The notes beneath the pieces are model-generated. The model was not told the DNA's origin and did no database searches. It was given only the letters and a program-made list of their open reading frames with translations. 64,000 nt of DNA, from assembly GCA_007692665.1 (NCBI GenBank), contig REBP01000109.1:36135-100134 (forward strand), written 5' to 3'. How positions within the stretch are numbered: the first letter of the stretch is position 1; each line of letters opens with the position of its first letter. This DNA comes from Gemmatimonadales bacterium. GTDB taxonomy: Bacteria > Gemmatimonadota > Gemmatimonadetes > Longimicrobiales > Gaopeijiaceae. A program made the position numbers and the translations under genes. This document shows positions 43,782 to 52,040 of this stretch, in pieces.

Positions 43782-45020
43782 CTAGAGACCCGTGGGAAGG
43801 TCTCTCATCAGGTCTGCGAGGGAAATCGCCCGGTAGGTGGAGAGTTCCGCCAGAGGATCCCCTGGCGCCGCCGAAGTGGAAAAGGAGGGGTTCTCCTTCA
43901 CGGACGTGATGCGGAGCATGGGTCGGACACGGGGCGGCGCGGCTTCCGGCTCCTCGTCAGCACCGCCACGTCCCATGAGGCCGCGTGTGAGGCCCCGGAC
44001 GGCACCGCGGGCGGCGTCCTGTGCTGCCCCGCGCGCTGCATCGCCTGCCTGGGAACGGAGCTGATCTCCCATGGAATTCGGCTCCCAGGCGAGGAGCTCG
44101 TTTCGGTCGAAGGTCGCGCCCGGCTCCACGAGGGCCACCAGGGTCCTGCTTTCGACAGTGGTGCCCTCGATGGCTTCCATCGCTTCCATCACCTGCTTGA
44201 CTCCGGCGGCAATCCGCGGGTCCCAGACGGCGAGAACTTCCGCGCTCGCGTCACCTGTCACGGGCTCCAGCGACTCGGAAAGGTCACGAGCCAGCGCCTG
44301 CATGGCAGGGTCCGAAGCCATTTCCTGAGCCCACTCTTCCATGAAACGATCGAGATCCGGGAAATCCGGGCTCTGCCAGAGGTCGACGACGAACACGATC
44401 TGACCTCCGGCCGCCTCTTCCATCCCCTCGATCCCCTCCCGTGCTTCAAGTTCGGCGGTGATCAGGTGACGCTCTGCGCTCATCTCCCCGATCGTGCGCC
44501 GCTCGCCCGTGGCCTCCGACCGGACCCTGAAGGTCATGGCCTCCTGCATCGCGTCCATGCTGCTCCGGAGTTCCGCCAGAGCTTCGTCGCGCTCGGCCTG
44601 GGCTTCACGAAGGGCGTCATCTGCCCCGGCGCGTGCTTCGGAAAGGACCTCCCCCATGTCGCGGGCAAGCTGCGCCGACTCCTCGAACGTGAACTCGATG
44701 TAAGTCTGATCCTCATGATCCACGGAGACGAATCTCCGGTTCTCCGCATCGAAGATCACGGAAGTCGACCCGTCGTCCTGGCGGAGTATCGACCCGTGCA
44801 GGTGCATTCCATGATCCGTTCGCCGTTCGCCCAGGGCGCCGGTGGCGCGCAGGATGGTGCCCATGGCCCCCGGCATCTCGATCGACGTTACCTGGGTCCA
44901 CGTCAGTGATCGCGCCTGCGCCTCCACGCAGCTGAAGGAGCCCAGGACGCCCGCCAGAAGAAGCGCGGGCGCGGCTACGAGACGGGCCGGATTCGGGAGA
45001 CAGGGAGGTCGACTTGTCAT
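43782..45020 (-). CDS. Exported protein of unknown function with coiled coil
   Basis: A 412-residue protein. The ATG at 45020 is preferred because GAGGT lies six bases upstream; another ATG two codons earlier is too close. A signal peptide is evident (LVAAPALLLAGVLGSFSCVEAQA), cut either before the Cys as a lipoprotein or after AQA. The mature part begins with beta-strands resembling a LolA/DUF4412-like sheet (TSVIFDAENRRFVSVDHEDQTYIEF in part), then an acidic coiled coil (about 130-165), then a second alpha/beta part. A Gly/Ala/Arg-rich amphipathic stretch (AGDAARGAAQDAARGAVRG) stands near 340. No family is recognised. Followed by a terminator. Confidence 0.7.
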   Translation of the reverse strand: MTSRPPCLPNPARLVAAPALLLAGVLGSFSCVEAQARSLTWTQVTSIEMPGAMGTILRATGALGERRTDHGMHLHGSILRQDDGSTSVIFDAENRRFVSVDHEDQTYIEFTFEESAQLARDMGEVLSEARAGADDALREAQAERDEALAELRSSMDAMQEAMTFRVRSEATGERRTIGEMSAERHLITAELEAREGIEGMEEAAGGQIVFVVDLWQSPDFPDLDRFMEEWAQEMASDPAMQALARDLSESLEPVTGDASAEVLAVWDPRIAAGVKQVMEAMEAIEGTTVESRTLVALVEPGATFDRNELLAWEPNSMGDQLRSQAGDAARGAAQDAARGAVRGLTRGLMGRGGADEEPEAAPPRVRPMLRITSVKENPSFSTSAAPGDPLAELSTYRAISLADLMRDLPTGL

Positions 45021-45458
45021 TCGCATACCTCGAGACGGGGAGTGGGGAATCACACGCGTGAGATTCGCTGCAAGGACGGGACCGGGAGCGCTGCTCCTGC
45101 CTGGAACGACGGGTGGGTGCCCGGGACGAGATACCCCGGCACGGTGTCGGGTACCTCGCGTCGTGAGCCGGATGGTAGTCATTATCCGGACGTTCCGCAC
45201 GGGGGGGGGGCGGCCAGGCTCCATCCCGTATCGTCGTTGTGTCGACCGAGCCTAGCACCCTGCCGGGCCCGATGTCGGCCTGGCGCGTGGTGCTCGCAGC
45301 CCGAAATGTTGCAGGACGCCCACAGTTCTCCCTGGAAGGGACGCCCGGCGAAATCTTCGCATTCGCCCGGCCGAATGATAGCTTCTCCGACCACCAGCGC
45401 CACGAAATCGGCGAGGTCCTTTCCGTCCCGTGCTTTCTTCCCCCGGTCCGGCCCCGGC
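45021..45458. other. Divergent intergenic region before the DMT transporter gene
   Basis: About 440 bases without a supported gene. A run of nine or ten G (near 45200) and several direct repeats of GACGGG type occur, but no clear promoter or RNA structure was recognised. Confidence 0.4.
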
Positions 45459-46406
45459 ATGAAAGACGTTTCTCCTGTATCCCGCCCCCCCGTACCTCCG
45501 GCGCTGGCCCTGGGGGTCTCGGTGCTGGCGTTCTCGTGGGCGGGGCCTCTCGTCCGGTTTACGGAGGCGCCGGCCCTCGCGATCTCGCTCTGGCGCCTGC
45601 TCATCGCGGTGGGGATCCTGGCCGTCGTGGTGAGCCTTCGGCGGGAAGGGTGGGGGCCGCTTCGGAAGCTCCCCCCGCGGGCGTGGGCGCTCGGCTCACT
45701 CGCCGGAGGGCTGCTTGCCCTTCACTTCTGGAGCTGGATCGCCTCGGTCCAGTACACGAGCATCGCCTCCTCCGTCGTGCTGGTCTCGACTCAGCCCCTC
45801 TGCGTCGCGCTCCTCTCGGCACTCTTCCTGAGGGAGCATCCGCGACGTCGCGAGTGGGTCGGGCTCATGATCGCAGTCGTGGGCGCCGCATGGATCGGAC
45901 TGGGGGATCTGGCCATCGGGGGTACCGCCCTGCTTGGCGATGCCCTCGCCCTCTCGGCCGCCGTCCTCGCTGCCGCCTACTATATCGTGGGGCGCGCCCT
46001 GCGGCCTCACGTGGATATCTGGAGCTATGTGCTCCTGGTGTACGGAACAGCGGCCCTCGTTCTGCTGGCTGCCGTCCTCCTCCACCCTGGCGTTGCCCTG
46101 GTGGAAGGCTACGAGCGTCGGGACTGGTGGGTCTTCCTCGCGCTGGCGCTTGGCCCGATGCTGCTCGGTCACACCGGGGTGAACTACGCCCTGCGCTATG
46201 TCCGAGCCTACATCGCGAACCTCGCGGTGCTGGGAGAACCTATCGGGGCCACGGTCATCGCGTGGCTCCTGCCCGCCATCGCAGAGCGTCCGCCTCTTCC
46301 GACACTGATCGGCGGCGGGCTCATCCTGCTGGGGATCGCGGTCGCACTTCAGGGAGGAAGGCCCAGCCGGGATGGGAGTCCTCAGGAACGACCCGGGGGC
46401 GGCTGA
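45459..46406 (+). CDS. EamA/DMT-family transporter
   Basis: A 315-residue integral membrane protein with ten predicted helices in two EamA repeats. Marks of the family are ALAISLWRLLIAVG, YTSIASSVVLVSTQPLCVALLSALFLRE in the first half, and GHTGVNYALRYVRAYIANLAVLGEPIGATVIAWLL in the second (each shown in part of its length). Members export amino acids, nucleotides or metabolites; the substrate is unknown. The start at 45459 gives a short cytoplasmic N-terminus. Its 3' end overlaps the convergent MscS gene by 25 bases. Confidence 0.88.
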   Translation: MKDVSPVSRPPVPPALALGVSVLAFSWAGPLVRFTEAPALAISLWRLLIAVGILAVVVSLRREGWGPLRKLPPRAWALGSLAGGLLALHFWSWIASVQYTSIASSVVLVSTQPLCVALLSALFLREHPRRREWVGLMIAVVGAAWIGLGDLAIGGTALLGDALALSAAVLAAAYYIVGRALRPHVDIWSYVLLVYGTAALVLLAAVLLHPGVALVEGYERRDWWVFLALALGPMLLGHTGVNYALRYVRAYIANLAVLGEPIGATVIAWLLPAIAERPPLPTLIGGGLILLGIAVALQGGRPSRDGSPQERPGGG

Positions 46407-47869
46407 AGGAGATCTTCCTCGTCGGATTCGAGGTGCTCCCGCGCGATTTCCTCTTCGATGGTGGTGTCGGGCGAGATATCCGCATTCGGATCAGGCTCCA
46501 GGTCTCGCGCTGGATCGCCTGCGCAAGCGGCCGCTTCTCCCGCAGGGCGAACGGCGCCGGGGTCTGCGGGGCGACCGGCGGGACGCTCCGGGGTTCCCGC
46601 GCGGAATGCGTCCTCATGGGAGTTCCCCAGGATCCGGATTCCGAACTCGGGGGGAGGCGTCTCGATGCCGGCGTCCTCGAAGGCCTCCTTCACGGCCCGA
46701 AGCGATCGGCTTCGGACCTTGCCGAAGTCACTCTGGGTCTGATCCACCCACCCGCTGATTCGGAGCGCGGTGGCCGAATCCTGGAGTTCCTGGAGACGCA
46801 CGGCAACCGGCGGATGCTCGAGAATGCCGGGTACCCCTGCCACCGCATCCCGAGCGGTGGCAATGGCCCTCCCAACGCGCTCCGATGGGGCGATTCCGAT
46901 GTCGAAGAGGAAGCGGCGGCGGGGGTTCCGGGTCATGTTGGTGATGACGGACTTGAAGACGGTCGCGTTGGGGATCCGCACATGGTTGCCGTCCAGCGTC
47001 ATGAGGACGGTTTCCCGTCCGGTCAGGCGAGCGACTCTGCCCTCCTCGCCGGCGATCTGTACATGATCATGGGGGGCGAAGGGCTGCCGGAGGGAGAGCA
47101 GGATTCCGGCCAGGTAGTTCTCGACGATGTCACGGAAGGCGAACCCGATGGCGATCCCGGCGACACCCGCCGCGCCCAGGACCGCGCCCACGAGGGCGGT
47201 GACACCCATGAGGTCGAGCGCGAGCAGGAGCGCGGTGAGAAAGACGACGGTTCGTACCGCCTGGCGGAGCAGGTTCCGAGCGAACGGATTCCGCGCCACC
47301 CGGTCGAAGAGGAACTTGCGATTGCTCAGCCACGCGGCCGCAAGAGCGCCCAGGACGAGGATCAGGAACCCCAGGATCAGGGTGGGCACGAACCGGAGAA
47401 AGGCGAGTCCCTTTTCCTGGATCCGATCCACCACGGGCTCGAGACGACGGCGAGGGTCGGTCTCCACCACCAGCGCGCTTGCGTCCACGAAGGCGACATC
47501 CGGGACCACCTCCCGGGCCCGCTCGACCGCCGCTTCCCGGACGTCCGCCGAGATGGCGGTGCCCCAGATCTCGAGGATCCCGCCGGACAGGGTGATTCGA
47601 ACATCCCTGAGCCCCGGCATCCGACGGTAGATGGCGAGGAGTCGCTGGACCCCCTCGAGCCGGGCCCTCTCCTCGTCCGTGAGGTCCGGACTTTCGCCGA
47701 AGCCTTCGGGAAGGGCCTGTTCGAGGTCCTCGCCAAGCGCCGATGGCCCAGGGGTGTCAGGGATCGCCGCATCCTGCCACGCGGGGGCCGCGGGGGCCGC
47801 GGAGGACTCCGGGAAGGACGCCGGACCGGAAAGACAGAGGAAGGCGGTGAGGGCGAAGAGGAGAGTCAT
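46382..47869 (-). CDS. MscS-family mechanosensitive channel with BON-like domain
   Basis: A 495-residue protein with a signal peptide, a periplasmic BON-like domain (about 60-140, LRDVRITLSGGILEIWGTAISADV in part), three to four membrane helices and an MscS core. The pore-lining helix reads VGAVLGAAGVAGIAIGFAFRDIVENYLAGI with the usual Gly/Ala packing, and the beta domain has PFAPHDHVQIAGEEGRV and IPNATVFKSVITN. It should gate in response to membrane tension and release solutes in hypo-osmotic shock. The acidic C-terminal tail is about 70 residues. It lies 51 bases after the histidine kinase gene on the same strand and may be cotranscribed with it. Confidence 0.9.
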   Translation of the reverse strand: MTLLFALTAFLCLSGPASFPESSAAPAAPAWQDAAIPDTPGPSALGEDLEQALPEGFGESPDLTDEERARLEGVQRLLAIYRRMPGLRDVRITLSGGILEIWGTAISADVREAAVERAREVVPDVAFVDASALVVETDPRRRLEPVVDRIQEKGLAFLRFVPTLILGFLILVLGALAAAWLSNRKFLFDRVARNPFARNLLRQAVRTVVFLTALLLALDLMGVTALVGAVLGAAGVAGIAIGFAFRDIVENYLAGILLSLRQPFAPHDHVQIAGEEGRVARLTGRETVLMTLDGNHVRIPNATVFKSVITNMTRNPRRRFLFDIGIAPSERVGRAIATARDAVAGVPGILEHPPVAVRLQELQDSATALRISGWVDQTQSDFGKVRSRSLRAVKEAFEDAGIETPPPEFGIRILGNSHEDAFRAGTPERPAGRPADPGAVRPAGEAAACAGDPARDLEPDPNADISPDTTIEEEIAREHLESDEEDLLQPPPGRS

Positions 47870-47920
47870 CCCCGGAAACTAGACCCCCGTCCCCGAGTTC
47901 GCGAGGGACTTCCGGCGGAT

Positions 47921-48997
47921 TCAGTGGTTGGGAAGCCGAACGCGGAAGGACATTCTCGTCCCCTCACCCACCGTCGAATCGCAGACCAGTTCAGACTCGA
48001 GGGTCGCGAGGAGCCGTCGGACGATCACCAGGCCCAGCCCTGATCCAATGAAGCGAACACCGTGTCGGTCCTGAGCGGGCTCGAAAACATCGAAGATCGC
48101 CTCCTCCCGGGCCGAATCGATCCCCGGGCCCGTGTCCTCGACCAGGATCTCCACGATGCCCGGATCCCATTCTCTCGCCTCGATCCGGACTTCCCCGTCG
48201 CGCGTGAACTTCACCGCGTTGGTCGTGAGATTCAGCAGGATCCGGGTGAGCACGGTGGGATGCCCCCTGCGTCGGTCGGAGTGCGCCAGCTCCATTCGCG
48301 TGCGAAGGGCCAGCCCCTTGGCGTCGGCCATTGGCTGAACCGTGCGGCGGGTGGACTCCAGCAGATCCTGCACCGAGAACACCGTCGGGTCGGCCTCGAC
48401 CTGGCCGTCCCGACTCTCCGACAGCTCCATGAAGTTGTTTACCACGTTGAGCATCGTCAGTGCACCGCTGTAGATCATGCTCAGCTGCCGGACCTGCTGG
48501 GCGTCGTCGCGAATGCCGGGAGAATCTCGCAGTGTCTCCGAGAGAAAGAGGACCGAGGTCAGGGGAGACCGAAGGTCGTGGCCGACCTCGGCCAGGATCT
48601 CGTGGGCGTGGGGACCGGACAGGGAAGCTCCCACCTGCTCGTCGGGCCTCGGGTCGAGGGCGTCCCGGACCTCCTCGAAGCGAGCCATCTGTCGAACAAT
48701 CGCGTCACCTGCCCCGGGGGCGCCGGGATCGCGGCCCGGACGCTGCAGTTCGTCCACGAAGCTCCGGCGGAGGCAGTCGAGGAGTTCCCTGCGCACGTGC
48801 AGAAGCGTGGACGGGGAGCGCAGCCCTTCAGGCAACGGGGAGCCGGGGGGACCCGCGGCGGCTTCGACGAGCGTCCGGAGAGACGCATCCAGCGCCGGGC
48901 CGGTAATCGTGCCCGGATATCGGCGGTTCCAGTACTGCCTGGCGGCAGCTGCAGAATCCTCGAGCGAAGCCGCCGGTGAGCCCCGGGGCTCAGTCAT
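47921..48997 (-). CDS. Cytoplasmic sensor histidine kinase
   Basis: A 358-residue kinase. The H-box is EVGHDLRSPLTS (His140), the N-box NLTTNAVKFT, G1 DTGPGID and G2 GSGLGLVIV, so both autophosphorylation and ATP-binding parts are complete. No membrane segment or known sensor domain is seen in the first 125 residues, which implies a cytoplasmic signal or a partner sensor. The start at 48997 overlaps the end of the NtrC-type regulator gene by eight bases, so the two form a regulator-kinase pair. The signal is unknown. Confidence 0.9.
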   Translation of the reverse strand: MTEPRGSPAASLEDSAAAARQYWNRRYPGTITGPALDASLRTLVEAAAGPPGSPLPEGLRSPSTLLHVRRELLDCLRRSFVDELQRPGRDPGAPGAGDAIVRQMARFEEVRDALDPRPDEQVGASLSGPHAHEILAEVGHDLRSPLTSVLFLSETLRDSPGIRDDAQQVRQLSMIYSGALTMLNVVNNFMELSESRDGQVEADPTVFSVQDLLESTRRTVQPMADAKGLALRTRMELAHSDRRRGHPTVLTRILLNLTTNAVKFTRDGEVRIEAREWDPGIVEILVEDTGPGIDSAREEAIFDVFEPAQDRHGVRFIGSGLGLVIVRRLLATLESELVCDSTVGEGTRMSFRVRLPNH

Positions 48998-50495
48998 CCG
49001 GCATGTCGTCCTTGGACAGCTCATGCTTCTGCATGAGCCGATACAGCGTCGTCCGGTCGACACCCGCCATTCGGGCGGCCTCCGACTTGTTGCCGTCGGC
49101 CCGGCGGATGATCTCCCTCAGGTACTGCTGCTCGAATTCCGCAACGACCCGGTCCCGAGCCTCGTGGTACGGTTCTCCCAGGACATCGTCGATGGCGACG
49201 CTCCCCCGGGACGAGGACTCTCCTCCATCGAGCACCGGGATGTCATCCGGGCCGAGGTCCCGGCCCGGTTCGAGGACGACCACGGCGTGCTCGAGCACAT
49301 TCTGAAGCTCCCGGACATTGCCGTGCCAGGGCCGCCGCTGAAGCGCCTCCATGCCTTCCGGTGTGATCCCGGGGGTGGGAAAGCCCTCGTGGGAGCGGTG
49401 CCGTTTCCAGAACTGCGCGAGAAAGTGCTCGGCAAGGATGGGGATGTCCGAGGCCCGCTCCCGCAGTGGCGGAAGGTGAATGGGGACCACGCGGAGTCGG
49501 TAGTACAGGTCCTTCCGGAGATGGCCTTCCCGCATGGCCTCGGCGGGATCACGGTTGGTGGCGACCACGAACCTGACGTTCACGAGGGCGCTGGTCACGC
49601 TGCTTCCCACCCGGCGGACGACCCCATCCTGGATCGCGCGAAGGAGCTTCGCCTGGATGGCCAGGGACATTTCGGTCAGTTCGTCCAGGAACAGTGTTCC
49701 ACCGTCTGCCTGTTCGAGCAGCCCCGGATGATCGCTCACGGCGCCGGTGAAGGCGCCCTTCACGTGCCCGAAGACCTCGGACTCGAGGAGCGTTTCGGGG
49801 AGGGCGGCGCAATTGATGGCAACCATCTTCCGGGCGCTCCGCCGGCTGTAGGCGTGAATCAGCTGGGCCACCAGTTCCTTGCCTGTGCCGCTGTCGCCGG
49901 TGATGAACACGGACGCGTCGGTGGGCGCCACCCTCTGCGCGAGTTCGATGGCCTTGCGGAAGGCCGGCGATTTTCCGAGCACCGGCACCCGGTCCGAAAG
50001 CTCGTGCGCCTGACGGAACTCGTCCCGGGCGACCTCCGAGTCCCGCGAGATCTGGACGGAATGTGTCGCTCTTCCGATGAGGATGCTGAGCTGAGTGGCG
50101 GAAAAGGGCTTCGACAGATAGTCCCAGGCGCCTGCCTGGAAGGCCTCGATGCTGGAATCGACGGAAGGCTTGCCCGTCATGACGATCACGAGCGTGGCCG
50201 GGGACCGCCCATGGATCTCCCGGAGGACTTCCATGCCGCCCATGCCCTTCATGTAGAGGTCGAGGAGAACGATGTCGAAGGTGCGACGTCGCATCATCTG
50301 AAGGGCTTCCTCTCCCTTCGCCGCGACGGACACCTGGTAGCCGGATTGCCGGAGAAGCGAAGCGCAGCTCTCGCGAACCGTCAGTTCATCGTCGACGATG
50401 AGAACGCTGATCGAGCCCGTGACCTCCCTGTCGGACGGGAGCGAAAGTCCGCCGGCCTTGGAAGGGGGCGGGGAGGCGCCAGGAGGGGAGGTCAC
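48990..50495 (-). CDS. NtrC-family sigma54-dependent response regulator
   Basis: A 501-residue transcription activator. Receiver (about 29-145) with acceptor Asp79 in VLLDLYMKG; AAA+ domain with Walker A GDSGTGKE (200-207) and the sigma54-contact loop GAFTGA (247-252); C-terminal Fis-type helix-turn-helix (KSEAARMAGVDRTTLYRLMQK, in part). It should drive sigma54 promoters when phosphorylated by the kinase encoded next. The N-terminal 28 residues are a Pro/Ser-rich extension. Upstream is a tract of 13-bp repeats. No target promoter with correct -24/-12 spacing was found nearby. Confidence 0.94.
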   Translation of the reverse strand: MTSPPGASPPPSKAGGLSLPSDREVTGSISVLIVDDELTVRESCASLLRQSGYQVSVAAKGEEALQMMRRRTFDIVLLDLYMKGMGGMEVLREIHGRSPATLVIVMTGKPSVDSSIEAFQAGAWDYLSKPFSATQLSILIGRATHSVQISRDSEVARDEFRQAHELSDRVPVLGKSPAFRKAIELAQRVAPTDASVFITGDSGTGKELVAQLIHAYSRRSARKMVAINCAALPETLLESEVFGHVKGAFTGAVSDHPGLLEQADGGTLFLDELTEMSLAIQAKLLRAIQDGVVRRVGSSVTSALVNVRFVVATNRDPAEAMREGHLRKDLYYRLRVVPIHLPPLRERASDIPILAEHFLAQFWKRHRSHEGFPTPGITPEGMEALQRRPWHGNVRELQNVLEHAVVVLEPGRDLGPDDIPVLDGGESSSRGSVAIDDVLGEPYHEARDRVVAEFEQQYLREIIRRADGNKSEAARMAGVDRTTLYRLMQKHELSKDDMPDD

Positions 50496-50565
50496 CGGTC
50501 AGGACTCGGCTGAGGAGGAACGTGGGGGCCGGCTCACCCGCGCGGGGGGCTGCGCGAGCAAACCC

Positions 50566-50630
50566 GGGAGACCGTCAGGGGAGACAATCACGGGAGACAA
50601 TCACGGGAGACAATCACGGGAGACGACACC
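50566..50630. repeat. 13-bp tandem repeat upstream of the NtrC-type gene
   Basis: GGGAGACAATCAC occurs exactly three times (50579-50591, 50592-50604, 50605-50617), flanked by one diverged copy on each side (50566-50578, 50618-50630). It is 70 to 135 bases upstream of the start codon. Copies have no spacers. Because 13 is not a multiple of three, the tract is not coding. Confidence 0.9.
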
Positions 50631-50714
50631 GAACTGGATAATGATGCAGCCTCGCAACACTTTTGCGCAAGGGGGGGGTGCACGGCGTGCCTTTCATCGT
50701 TCCGGGAGACAGTC

Positions 50715-52040
50715 TCAGGTGGGGACCGAGGCATCCTCCAGCATGGCCCCGAAGACTTCGCAGATCTGTTCCTGGTAACTGATTTCCACGCCGGAATGGG
50801 TGGGGAGCGTCAGGATGCGGGCCGCGACATCCACGGCGCCGGGCGTCGGAAGCATGCCGGTCGCAAGGTGTGGGCCAAGCGCATCAACGTCCGCAATACT
50901 CCGGGGGTAGGACGCCGTCGCACCCAGGCCGCGGGCGGTGAGGGCGTCGAGCAGACGGTCCCTGGCTTCCGCGTTCGGCGCGAGGACCGGCAGGCGCAGG
51001 GCGACGCCGGCACTCTTCCCCTGTGCCGAAGGGAAGTGGACGCCGGGAAGGCCCTCCAGTCGGTTCCGAAGGGAGCGGCCACGCTCCGCCCGGTCCCGAT
51101 TGAGCTCGTCGAGCCGTCGGAAGAGCAGGAGCGCCATGGGTGCAAGACGGTCCGGGTAGCGCTCGAGCGGAAAGTCCGGATCGTAGACGGTCTCTCCGAG
51201 CCTGACGATCCGGCGCACGACTCCAAAGAGATGGGGCTCCTGGAGCGATGCGAATCCGGCGAGGCGCACGAGGTCCCCTCCGACCTCGGCAAACCCGGCT
51301 CCCGGGAGCGCGTCGATCCGCTCGGCAAGCCGCCGCGACAGGTCGTCGTCCCGGGTGACCAGCACTCCGCCGCGGAGCGATGTGATGTTCTTCCCCTTGT
51401 CGAGACTGAAGAGTCCCGCCGTGCCGAACGTGCCGACGGGTCTTCCATCGACGGTGGCACCCATGGACTGCGCGGCATCGTCGACGAGGAAAATTCCCCG
51501 TTTCCGGGCAAAGGCCTCCAGCGCCGAGAGGTCGCCCGGGATACCGAAGAGATTTCCACTGACGATGGCCAGGACCCGATCGGCCTGGAGGCCGGCCAGC
51601 GCCTCCGGGGCGTAGTCCAGGGTTGCCGGATCGATGTCCAGCGGGCGGACCCTGAGGCCGGCGCGCACGACGGCCGCCGCCACCGAATAGCAGGTATATC
51701 CGGGGATGGCCACCTCCATGCGCCCGGGTCGCCGGCGCGCCAGTTCCTCGAGGAGAAGGCTCAGAAGGCCCCGTCCCGACGACATCATGAGGACGTGGGG
51801 GACCTCGAACCGCTGCCGGACGCCCTCCTCGAAAGCGGAGCGGGCCCGGAGGGACGGCCCCAGGGAGGGGGACAGCGCCCGGGCCGCCCACCGGGCGACT
51901 TCAGCCGCCCGGATCGGCGTACCGGCCGGGGGAAGCGTGCGAAGGCGACTCACGGGAAAGGCACCCAGCCCGACGCCCTCCCCCGGGGGGGAGGATTCAA
52001 ACCCCCGCCCCGGGATCCGCGCCCCATTCCCACTCGACAT
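50715..52040 (-). CDS. DegT/DnrJ/EryC1-family PLP aminotransferase
   Basis: A 441-residue protein. The ATG at 52040 has AGAAGGAA at a suitable distance and overlaps the previous gene by 44 bases; a GTG at 51953 is an alternative that starts just before the conserved fold. The fold type I features are MSSGRGLLSLLLEEL, IPGYTCYSVAAAVV, DDAAQSMGAT and the cofactor Lys in SLDKGKNITSLRGG. The family transfers amino groups to sugars or acts in cell-surface and antibiotic biosynthesis. No sugar-nucleotide genes are next to it, so the substrate is unknown. It is coupled to the pseudo-receiver/GGDEF gene. Confidence 0.85.
   Translation of the reverse strand: MSSGNGARIPGRGFESSPPGEGVGLGAFPVSRLRTLPPAGTPIRAAEVARWAARALSPSLGPSLRARSAFEEGVRQRFEVPHVLMMSSGRGLLSLLLEELARRRPGRMEVAIPGYTCYSVAAAVVRAGLRVRPLDIDPATLDYAPEALAGLQADRVLAIVSGNLFGIPGDLSALEAFARKRGIFLVDDAAQSMGATVDGRPVGTFGTAGLFSLDKGKNITSLRGGVLVTRDDDLSRRLAERIDALPGAGFAEVGGDLVRLAGFASLQEPHLFGVVRRIVRLGETVYDPDFPLERYPDRLAPMALLLFRRLDELNRDRAERGRSLRNRLEGLPGVHFPSAQGKSAGVALRLPVLAPNAEARDRLLDALTARGLGATASYPRSIADVDALGPHLATGMLPTPGAVDVAARILTLPTHSGVEISYQEQICEVFGAMLEDASVPT

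Noticed and set aside
42430-43790. Complete insertion sequence with terminal inverted repeats
   Set aside because: GTGTTGG/CCAACAC both lie on one side and no matching right end or target duplication could be found.
50566-50630. CRISPR-like array
   Set aside because: Units are 13 bp, head to tail and without spacers; no cas gene is present.
50670-50700. Possible sigma54 promoter (GGCACG...TGCA)
   Set aside because: The spacing between GG and GC is 8, not 10 bases; the sequence is better read as a GCACG-C-CGTGC palindrome.
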